A program made the position numbers and the translations under genes. A stretch of DNA of 64,000 nucleotides from contig NC_005295.2 of the NCBI RefSeq assembly GCF_000026005.1, positions 1,054,001 to 1,118,000 on the forward strand, read 5' to 3'. The notes beneath the pieces are model-generated. The model was not told the origin of the DNA and did not search any database. It saw only the letters and a program-made list of their open reading frames with translations. Numbering within the stretch: position 1 is the first letter of the stretch; every line of letters begins with the position of its first letter. Below, one piece after another: positions 56,640 through 64,000 of this stretch. Source of the DNA: Ehrlichia ruminantium str. Welgevonden. GTDB taxonomy: Bacteria > Pseudomonadota > Alphaproteobacteria > Rickettsiales > Anaplasmataceae.

Positions 56640-57520
56640 TTCACTATAGAAAATTAAACTGTACATACTATCAACAGAATTTCCTATATACTAAGTTAAA
56701 GAATATATGTTTACTTATTACAAATAAAATCAAAAACATAAGCAATCTTTAGCATTGTTACTTATACTTCAATATATAAATGTTAAACCTCACACAGAAT
56801 TAAACTGCACATACTATCAGCAGAATTTCCCATATACTCATAAAGAACATATGTTTACTTATTACAAATAAAATCAAGAACATAAGCAATCTTTAGCATT
56901 GCTACTTATACTTCAATATATAAATGTTAAACCTCACACAGAATTAAACTGCACATACTATCAACAGAATTTCCCATATACTCATAAAGAACATATGTTT
57001 ACTTATTACAAATAAAATCAAGAACATAAGCAATCTTTAGCATTGTTACTTATACTTCAATATATAAATGTTAAACCTCACACAGAATTAAACTGCACAT
57101 ACTATCAACAGAATTTCCCATATACTCATAAAGAACATATGTTTACTTATTACAAATAAAATCAAGAACATAAGCAATCTTTAGCATTGTTACTTATACT
57201 TCAATATATAAATGTTAAACCTCACACAGAATTAAACTGCACATACTATCAGCAGAATTTCCCATATACTCATAAAGAACATATGTTTACTTATTACAAA
57301 TAAAATCAAAAACATAAGCAATCTTTAGCATTGTTACTTATACTTCAATATATAAATGTTAAACCTCACACAGAATTAAACTGCACATACTATCAACAGA
57401 ATTTCCTATATACTAAGTTAAAGAATATATGTTTACTTATCACAAATAAAATCAAGAACATAAGCAATCTTTAGCATTGTTACTTCATACTTCATATATA
57501 TAAAATGTTAAACCTCATAT
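56640..57520. repeat. 144-bp tandem array, about 6 copies
   Basis: AGCATTG(T/C)TACTT recurs at 56751, 56895, 57039, 57183, 57327 and 57473. The period is exactly 144 bp, except 146 for the last step. The four inner copies share TTTCCCATATACTCATAAAGAACATATG. The first and last copies share a different variant (TCCTATATACTAAGTTAAAGAATATATG). No coding frame is preserved. It lies between purM and xerC. Confidence 0.95.
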
Positions 57521-57597
57521 AAAATTTCTATAGATTTAGAACAAGATCTTTTCTTTTTTATAACCAAATAATATATCTATACACCATTACTAACAAA

Positions 57598-57896
57598 GAT
57601 GGCACCATATACATGGTATATATCCTTTAATAAACCACTTTTATTATATTAGTACATATCACACAATACAAAAAACAAACTGATTAATAAAACTTGAATA
57701 GACAATCTAAACAACTGCTTAATATTAAATAGAAATATAAGCATTCAAAGATGACACTATATACATGGTATATATCCTTTAAAACCACCTTTATTATATT
57801 AGTACATATTACACAATACAAAAAACAAACTGATTAATAAAACTTGAATAGACAACCTAAACAACTGCTTAATATTAAATAGAAATATAAGCATTA
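57598..57896. repeat. ~151-bp direct duplication
   Basis: A segment starting GATGGCACCATATACATGGTATATATCC at 57599 is repeated from 57750 as GATGACACTATATACATGG with few differences, through TTAAATAGAAATATAAGCATT. The period is about 151 bp and there are two copies. It adjoins the 144-bp array but is unrelated in sequence. Confidence 0.9.
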
Positions 57897-57989
57897 TAAT
57901 AACACAAAATATAAAATAAAAACTGGTATACCATAACGTTAAAAACATCTTGAGCAATGAGGAATCTTCCTCAAGTATTAAAAATATAA

Positions 57990-58440
57990 TGATTTTATAT
58001 CCTACTTACTGAATAGATATTTACCAGGCTATTCCCATATAAACTCAGTACAATGCTTTTTAAAACAAAATAAACAAGACATCAATAAGTTATAATATTC
58101 AAAATACTGTAATATTAAATAACCATGAAGAAATTTATTTAACAGCTAAATAAGCCATGTTTTATACAAGTACTAATCGAATAAATATCTATTTAAGTAA
58201 TTTCTATAAATTAAGCACAATATATTTCATAACATAAAATAAGACGTTAACGAGTACATAACTTTTAAAACATTACCAATAAAATTAAGAACTATTTCCA
58301 AAAGGTTAAAAGACAATATTTTTTATCTTTACCTATCAAGTAGATATTTATTAAGTTATTTCTATATAAATTTAACATAACATATTGAAAAAATATATAT
58401 AGTATAGACAGTAAGATACCAATGACCAAATAATGTTCAA
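57990..58440. repeat. Diverged tandem array, ~160-bp unit, about 3 copies
   Basis: Weakly similar segments recur: GAATAGATATTTACCAGGCTATTCCCATATAAA near 58011, GAATAAATATCTATTTAAGTAATTTCTATAAA near 58179 and AGTAGATATTTATTAAGTTATTTCTATATAAA near 58339. Spacing is about 168 and 159 bp. It looks like an old, decayed array ending against the xerC 3' end. Confidence 0.45.
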
Positions 58441-58447
58441 AACATTT

Positions 58448-59404
58448 TTAATAATCAATATTCTTTTTTACTATTTGAGGATGAAAAGCTTTATAATGCT
58501 CAATAATGCTCTTATGATCTAAATGAGTATAAATTTGCGTAGTAGATAAACTTGTATGACCTAGTAGTTCCTGAACTGATCTAATATCAGCACCACCAAT
58601 AAATAAATGTGTAGCAAAACTATGACGGAATGTATGAGCAGTTGTAATATCAGGCAACCCCATTTCAGCACGAAGCTTTTGCATTATGTTTGCAAAATGA
58701 GTCCTACTCAGTTTTTTTCCTCTAACTCCAACAAAAATATATTGGTTACTAGGTCGTGCACCCAAATAATATGGACAACACTCTATATATTGACATAAGC
58801 TTTTATATACCATTGATAAAATAGGTACTACTCTTTCTTTATTGCCTTTACCAGTAATAAAAAGTCTATCTTCTCTAACATCTTGAAACTTCAAATTAAC
58901 TACTTCACTAATCCTGAAACCAGATCCATAAAGCAACATCATGATTGCAAAATTACGCATATCTACCCAATTCTGCGGTAATTGTTTATAATAATTCAGT
59001 ATTATCTCAATATGAGATCCTGCTAATACTTTAGGTAATGTTTTTTTAAGATGTGGCCTAGATAAATAAAACACTGCTTGACTGTCTATATAGTACATAC
59101 GTGATAGATAACGAAAAAAATTTCTCAAAGCAGACAGTGACCTTGCATTGGTAACTGCTTCAACTCCACATTGATATCTAGAAGCAAACCATTTTCTCAA
59201 ATCTCCAATTTTAACATGCACAAGATCATTTAATGTAACAGAACACCCTGTACTCTTATGCAAGAACTTTATAAGCTTATCAAGGTCTCTTACATAAGAA
59301 ACAACTGTATTCAAAGAATACCTCTTCTCCTGTTCCATCCATATTTTCCAATCATTTACAATATCATAGAGTTCTTTATTCGACATATATTTAAAATCAA
59401 TCAA
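58448..59404 (-). CDS. xerC: Tyrosine recombinase XerC/XerD
   Basis: Xer recombinases resolve chromosome dimers at dif beside FtsK. The 318-residue protein has an N-terminal SAM-like DNA-binding domain (KRYSLNTVVSYVRDLDKLIKFL) and a full catalytic set. Arg is in GSGFRISEVV (~160), Lys in ITGKGNKERVV, and His-x-x-Arg in HTFRHSFATHLF (~256). The His is in LGHTSLSTTQ, and the nucleophile Tyr in TQIYTHLD (~290). The ending HYKAFHPQIVKK is closer to XerC (xxHPRA) than XerD. It is a housekeeping gene, and no mobile element surrounds it. Confidence 0.9.
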   Translation of the reverse strand: MIDFKYMSNKELYDIVNDWKIWMEQEKRYSLNTVVSYVRDLDKLIKFLHKSTGCSVTLNDLVHVKIGDLRKWFASRYQCGVEAVTNARSLSALRNFFRYLSRMYYIDSQAVFYLSRPHLKKTLPKVLAGSHIEIILNYYKQLPQNWVDMRNFAIMMLLYGSGFRISEVVNLKFQDVREDRLFITGKGNKERVVPILSMVYKSLCQYIECCPYYLGARPSNQYIFVGVRGKKLSRTHFANIMQKLRAEMGLPDITTAHTFRHSFATHLFIGGADIRSVQELLGHTSLSTTQIYTHLDHKSIIEHYKAFHPQIVKKNIDY

Positions 59405-59645
59405 AACAAAATAATAATACTATCCAATCAATAAAAAAATCCTCAATAGTCTTTAGCAAGAACTACAAATATACTGAGATACTTAACTTATTAATATATT
59501 TCAAATTTATTATACTACTCATCATATTTAGCATAATATCACATCTGACATGATTAACAATAGTAACACATTTCTTAACACTAGATAATATACAATAAAT
59601 AATATATAATTTTTGACTGGTTTCTTGATATAAATTAGGTAGAAA

Positions 59646-60629
59646 ATGAAAATCAGTATTTTAGGTGCAGGATCATTTGGCACAGCAATAGCAATTGCAC
59701 TGTCAGCACATGGTATATCAGTTAACTTATGGGGACGTGATCATAGAAATACTACACATATAAACACCTACCGAAAAAATTTAAAATATTTACCTACATA
59801 TCATCTACCAGACAACATATATGCAACCAGCAATATAGATGAAGTATTATCTGACAACAATACATGTATTATCTTAACTATTCCTACACAACAATTACGC
59901 ACCATATGTACACAAATACAACACAAACAGCATATGTGTAAAAATACTCCAATATTAATTTGTAGTAAAGGTATCGAAATTACATCACTCAAATTTCCCA
60001 GTGAAATAGCAGAAGAAATTTTACAATATAACCCAATTTTTATACTATCTGGTCCAAGTTTTGCTAAAGAAATTGCAGAACATCTTCCTTGTAGTATAGT
60101 ACTTGCTGGCGATAATAAAGAACTTGGTGAATCACTGATAGAAAAAATAAGTAATGATGTTCTAAAAATAATATACCATCAAGATATTATAGGTGTACAG
60201 ATTGGAGCTGCATTAAAGAACATAATTGCAATTGCATGTGGAATAATCGCTGGAAAAAATTTAGGTAATAACGCTGTTGCTACTGTTATAACTAAAGGCA
60301 TGAATGAAATTAAAACACTATATATAGCAAAAAATCATTCAATAGATCTTCATACATTAATTGGTCCATCATGTCTTGGAGATCTAATATTAACATGTAC
60401 AACAGAACATTCACGCAATATGGCTTTTGGACTAGAAATAGGAAAAGGTAGAAACATAAATACATTAATAGATCACAACCTAAAGCTTGTTGAAGGAACC
60501 AGCACTGTAAAACCACTGATATCATTAGCAAAAAAACTTAATGTAGAACTACCAATTTGTATATCTATTTACAATTTATTACATGAGAATATATCACTAG
60601 ATAAAGCCATATCAAATATATTATCTTAG
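59646..60629 (+). CDS. gpsA: NAD(P)-dependent glycerol-3-phosphate dehydrogenase
   Basis: GpsA reduces dihydroxyacetone phosphate to sn-glycerol 3-phosphate for membrane lipid synthesis. The Rossmann motif [13 protein letters not shown] is at residues 7-19, and the substrate-facing NLWGRD is near 29. [15 protein letters not shown] is near 136-150, the catalytic-lysine segment [14 protein letters not shown] near 187-200, and [13 protein letters not shown] near 242-254. At 327 residues it is standard. It diverges from xerC. A ribosome site (AGGTAGA) precedes the ATG. Confidence 0.97.
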   Translation: MKISILGAGSFGTAIAIALSAHGISVNLWGRDHRNTTHINTYRKNLKYLPTYHLPDNIYATSNIDEVLSDNNTCIILTIPTQQLRTICTQIQHKQHMCKNTPILICSKGIEITSLKFPSEIAEEILQYNPIFILSGPSFAKEIAEHLPCSIVLAGDNKELGESLIEKISNDVLKIIYHQDIIGVQIGAALKNIIAIACGIIAGKNLGNNAVATVITKGMNEIKTLYIAKNHSIDLHTLIGPSCLGDLILTCTTEHSRNMAFGLEIGKGRNINTLIDHNLKLVEGTSTVKPLISLAKKLNVELPICISIYNLLHENISLDKAISNILS

Positions 60630-60816
60630 TCTAATCATCCTTTGATAATTTCAACACAATGATAAATAAACGGTCAAAAATATAACATACAACGTTCACC
60701 ACACATATAAAAAGCAGTCAAATACCCATCCCGTTAACACCCAACTAAGTATGTAACATATTACATAACAAACTTAAGTATAACTTAAAATTTCCTAGCT
60801 AATTATATAAACAAAT
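60630..60816. other. Spacer before the heptamer tract
   Basis: Ordinary AT-rich DNA after gpsA with no recognised terminator. Confidence 0.4.
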
Positions 60817-61357
60817 TCCTATCTCCTATCTCCTATCTCCTATCTCCTATCTCCTATCTCCTATCTCCTATCTCCTATCTCCTATCTCCTATCTCCTATC
60901 TCCTATCTCCTATCTCCTATCTCCTATCTCCTATCTCCTATCTCCTATCTCCTATCTCCTATCTCCTATCTCCTATCTCCTATCTCCTATCTCCTATCTC
61001 CTATCTCCTATCTCCTATCTCCTATCTCCTATCTCCTATCTCCTATCTCCTATCTCCTATCTCCTATCTCCTATCTCCTATCTCCTATCTCCTATCTCCT
61101 ATCTCCTATCTCCTATCTCCTATCTCCTATCTCCTATCTCCTATCTCCTATCTCCTATCTCCTATCTCCTATCTCCTATCTCCTATCTCCTATCTCCTAT
61201 CTCCTATCTCCTATCTCCTATCTCCTATCTCCTATCTCCTATCTCCTATCTCCTATCTCCTATCTCCTATCTCCTATCTCCTATCTCCTATCTCCTATCT
61301 CCTATCTCCTATCTCCTATCTCCTATCTCCTATCTCCTATCTCCTATCTCCTATCTC
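60817..61357. repeat. Perfect heptanucleotide tract (TCCTATC)x77
   Basis: The tract is 541 bp of the 7-bp unit TCCTATC. The phase checks exactly across every 60-base line, giving 77 full copies plus two bases with no interruption seen. The strand shown is six-sevenths pyrimidine, and 3 of 7 bases are G/C, well above the surroundings. The + strand is free of stop codons in all three frames (cycling S-Y-L-L-S-P-I). The minus strand has TAG stops in all frames. No start codon leads into it. Confidence 0.98.
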
Positions 61358-62011
61358 AATTAACCAATTGTTATCAGATTATAAATAAGTCAAATTAAAC
61401 TTTTACTTATTTATAAAATAATATGTTTGCACACTTTCTCACTACATCATGATATAATGAACATAATTTTACATAAAATAACTAATAAAAAGAACCAATA
61501 CATATATTATATTAAATTACTAAAACACCTATTTACTACGTAATATTACACAGATGTCCTGACATAATAGATTCTATCACCCTTGACATATTTCAAACAT
61601 AAAATATGATAAACTGTTTTTTATACCCATTAGTTCTTGATAAAATTGCTAATTACCCAAGAAGGTTAAAATACACATTCTTGCAACAAGATGAAGAAAA
61701 TACAATACACGTCAAATAAATTAAACAAATTTCTAATATAACCACCTACTCTAAACATAGGAACCAATAGTATATCATACCTAAGTAAGATATCCCTACA
61801 GCACACATCAAATAATAAAGAAAAATAGTTATGTATATTTATACAATTACAAAATTTCCAATTTCAACAACAAAACTCAAAGTTCCATTATAACAAATTC
61901 AAGAATTATATATACTTCACCAACACATAGTTATCAAATTCTATAATATATCATATCCTTTTAAAAAAAATGACTTCATAATTCATACATAAATAATTAT
62001 ACATGCAATGT
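61358..62011. other. AT-rich spacer between heptamer tract and ntrX
   Basis: No gene, RNA or repeat is recognised. It forms the 3' side of ntrX. Confidence 0.45.
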
Positions 62012-63427
62012 TTATTCAGAAACATTACACAATCCAAGAATTTTCAATTTACGGTGTAATGCTGAACGTTCCATTCCAACAAATTCAGCAGTTCGTGATA
62101 CATTACCTCCAAAACGAGATAACTGAGTTTTTAAATACTGTCTTTCAAATTCTTCACGAGCTTTACGTAATGGTACAGAAATAACTTTAGCACTTAAAAC
62201 ATCATTAATAGGCGAATTAGATACTATATCTACTGGTAAATCTTTTGCTGTAATCATCTCCTTAGGAGATTTCATAATTAAAATCCATTCTATAACATTA
62301 CGTAATTGTCTTAAGTTACCTGGCCATTCATATGACTGCATTGCTATTAAAGCTTCATCACTTAATACATGAGTACACAAACCTATTTTTTTACAGATGC
62401 TATTCATAAAATACCTACACAATTCCGGTATATCTGTACAATATTCTACTAAAGACGGTACTCTAATTGGAAGGACATTTAATCTATAATATAAATCCTC
62501 ACAAAACCTACCAGCTTTTACTTCACTTTCAATATCTTTGGAAGAAGACACAATAATTCTCACATCTATACTAACAGGAATCTTACTATTTTCCCTATAT
62601 ATTTTTCCCTCCTGTAATAATCTGAGTAATCTTAATTGCGTATCGTATCGTAAATCTGTTACTTCATCTATAAATAACGTACCATGATTTGCTTGCTCTA
62701 TAATTCCAATATGAGGAGGTACTCTATGAGACAATATATTATTACTTTCCTCACTACCAAATATATTAACCAAGTAATTATTAGCTGGTAGCATAGATGA
62801 GTACATAGATATAAATGGAGTATCATACCCCTTGGATTTTTTATGTATTAGCCTAGCAACTACTTCCTTTCCAACACCTGGCGAACCAGTAATGAGTATA
62901 CGACTCGATGTAGTAGCTGCTTTATTAATCATACTTCTCAAATTACGTATAACAGGGGAGTTACCGACTATTTCATAATCCTCAAATGCTGATTTCAACT
63001 CATCATTTTCTCTACGTAATCTACCAGACTCTATAGCTCTCTTTACAACTAACTTTAATCTTCCTTCTGTAAAAGGCTTTTCTATATAATCATAAGCACC
63101 CATATGCAGAGACTTTACAGCAGTGGCAATATTACCATGCCCACTAATCATAATAACAGGCAAATAAGGATACCTTTCTTTAAGCTTTTCCAGTACACTT
63201 AATCCATCAATATCAGATCCTCTTAACCATATATCTAATAATACAACATCAGGCTCTTTTTCATAAGCCATCTTGATCGCGGATAAACCATCAACTGCTA
63301 ATTTAGTGACATAATTATCATCACTTAATATATCTTTTATTAGATTTCTGATATCAACTTCATCATCAACAACTAATACTTCAGAAATATACAATCTTTC
63401 CTTGGACATTTCAAAATCCTGTGCCAT
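62012..63427 (-). CDS. ntrX: NtrX-family response regulator lacking the sigma-54 contact motif
   Basis: NtrX is the partner of the membrane kinase NtrY. The order of domains is a receiver (VLVVDDEVD near 18; phospho-Asp in VVLLDIWLRG near 61; EKPFTE near 110), an AAA+ domain (Walker A GSPGVGKEVVA near 180; Walker B GTLFIDEVTDL near 252), and a Fis-type helix-turn-helix at the end (GGNVSRTAEFVGMERSALHRKL). The loop that should read GAFTGA for sigma-54 contact is missing; that region reads NIFGSEESNNILSHR. This fits a lineage without RpoN, and direct control through the helix-turn-helix is inferred. The protein has 471 residues; MAQDF or MSKER could be the start. Confidence 0.93.
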   Translation of the reverse strand: MAQDFEMSKERLYISEVLVVDDEVDIRNLIKDILSDDNYVTKLAVDGLSAIKMAYEKEPDVVLLDIWLRGSDIDGLSVLEKLKERYPYLPVIMISGHGNIATAVKSLHMGAYDYIEKPFTEGRLKLVVKRAIESGRLRRENDELKSAFEDYEIVGNSPVIRNLRSMINKAATTSSRILITGSPGVGKEVVARLIHKKSKGYDTPFISMYSSMLPANNYLVNIFGSEESNNILSHRVPPHIGIIEQANHGTLFIDEVTDLRYDTQLRLLRLLQEGKIYRENSKIPVSIDVRIIVSSSKDIESEVKAGRFCEDLYYRLNVLPIRVPSLVEYCTDIPELCRYFMNSICKKIGLCTHVLSDEALIAMQSYEWPGNLRQLRNVIEWILIMKSPKEMITAKDLPVDIVSNSPINDVLSAKVISVPLRKAREEFERQYLKTQLSRFGGNVSRTAEFVGMERSALHRKLKILGLCNVSE

Positions 63428-63698
63428 AATTACCTACAATACTAATGAAATACTGCAAACACAATGTACTCCTTTAAAGTACACCTCATAATACTACCAC
63501 ACACACTAATGATCAACAACCAATATATTAAATTCATTATTTTTTACTTATAAATTTAAACATATTATAAAAATTAGTTACTATTATTACTAATTTATCA
63601 AGCATAGGTTTCCTATATATCCAAAAAGAAAAATAAAAACACTTAATAAAAAACTTATCATCAACTTTGTAAACCTATAGTAACTAATTATTAATAAA

Positions 63699-64000
63699 TT
63701 ATTTCATTATATTAACCTTCCCTGGAACACGCATGTCTATAGTTTTCCATACCAAAAACTCACTTGAAGCTTTATAGATATTCAATAACTCACGCCAAGC
63801 AGCATAAGGATCATTATTAGGTAATTTTATATTTAAACCACTAGACAAAATAATATCCCACCAATGACTATCAACATATGTGATAGATGAAACCATACCA
63901 CCAACAAGAGTATTATCATTGACTACTTCACGTATAAAATCTAAATGAGTTAACGCACCATCTCCATGTATTGAAGTCAAATCATCCCTTATACTACAAT
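63699..64000 (-). CDS. ftsQ: Cell-division protein FtsQ-like, C-terminal part
   Basis: The frame is open across the right edge, so only about the last 100 residues are in the window. The segment SSITYVDSHWWDIILSSGLNIKLP, followed by PYAAWRELLNIYKASSEF and IDMRVPGKVNI, matches the end of alphaproteobacterial FtsQ (RRW-x-L-x-L-x-x-G-x-x-v-x-L-P ... iDlRlpdr). FtsQ is an inner-membrane divisome protein; the transmembrane and POTRA parts would lie beyond the edge. The stop is at 63699, and the ntrX start is ~270 bp further on. Confidence 0.65.
   Translation of the reverse strand, partial: CSIRDDLTSIHGDGALTHLDFIREVVNDNTLVGGMVSSITYVDSHWWDIILSSGLNIKLPNNDPYAAWRELLNIYKASSEFLVWKTIDMRVPGKVNIMK

Noticed and set aside
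56640-57520. Tandem array considered as a CRISPR
   Set aside because: Units of 144 bp are repeated in full with no short repeat alternating with unique spacers, and no cas genes are present. The same holds for the other arrays.
58448-59404. Tyrosine recombinase as evidence of an integrated element
   Set aside because: It has housekeeping XerC/D features and lies among conserved metabolic genes, with no phage or transposon genes or flanking att-like repeats.
59613-59634. TTGACT and TATAAA before gpsA as a promoter
   Set aside because: The two boxes are only 10 bp apart, too close for a sigma-70 promoter, so no pair was assigned.
60817-61357. Heptamer tract as a coding S-Y-L-L-S-P-I repeat protein
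   Set aside because: All plus-strand frames are open, but no start codon with a ribosome site leads into it and stops follow at once. It is better treated as non-coding slippage DNA.
1-64000. tRNA genes in the long spacers
   Set aside because: I looked for T-loop-like GGTTCGAATCC patterns on both strands by eye and found none with a supporting acceptor stem. A dedicated tRNA search could still find one.

Overview
This window looks like chromosome of an obligate intracellular Rickettsiales bacterium of the family Anaplasmataceae, most likely Ehrlichia and probably E. ruminantium. The assignment rests on four things: very AT-rich DNA, only about half of the bases coding, conserved single-copy housekeeping genes separated by 1-2.6 kb spacers, and many tandem arrays with units of about 125-300 bp. 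Those traits match what is known of the heartwater agent. The species call is inference, because no rRNA gene or species-specific antigen gene is present. I see no prophage, insertion sequence, CRISPR array or rRNA, and no tRNA that I could recognise by eye.

Layout from left to right: carB followed by a 164-bp tandem array and a long empty spacer; a small coiled-coil protein, fumC, a stand-alone CoaB-like domain and pyrC; a 295-bp repeat; lipB, purN and pepA; a spacer with two apparent gene remnants (comF-like and ABC-ATPase-like); a secreted intradiol-dioxygenase-fold protein; a 147-bp array; clpB; a short-chain dehydrogenase; groSL; radC and purQ (convergent); a 202-bp array; mnmG; a diverged array; glpX; a lipoprotein-like LytM protein with no zinc ligands; a single-PAS protein; a small membrane protein, bioB and rnpB; a 142-bp array; purL with a 185-bp array built on its own 3' end; folK with a 126-bp array built on its own 3' end; a cysteine-rich lipoprotein; an M48/TPR protease; rsfS; a PAS plus degenerate-GGDEF protein; chpT; purM; a 144-bp array, a 151-bp duplication and a diverged array; xerC; gpsA; a perfect 541-bp heptanucleotide tract; ntrX; and a partial ftsQ running off the right edge.

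Functional themes. De novo nucleotide synthesis is strongly represented but scattered: purN, purQ, purL and purM for purines, carB and pyrC for pyrimidines. Cofactor genes are lipB (lipoate), bioB (biotin), folK (folate) and a CoaB-like gene. Stress and envelope genes include clpB, groSL, a BepA-like protease and the LytM-like protein. Regulation is of the alphaproteobacterial type, with ChpT (CtrA phosphorelay) and NtrX. Few genes form operons; groSL and the small gene plus bioB are the clearest pairs.

The most unusual content is the repeat landscape. Two arrays, and probably a third, begin inside the 3' end of a gene and copy its last codons and stop, so expansion or contraction leaves the gene intact. 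Young near-identical arrays lie beside strongly diverged ones. A perfect run of 77 copies of a 7-bp unit sits between two convergent genes. Several proteins also look like non-catalytic versions of enzymes: the LytM protein, the dioxygenase-fold protein, the GGDEF-like domain, and NtrX without a sigma-54 contact motif.
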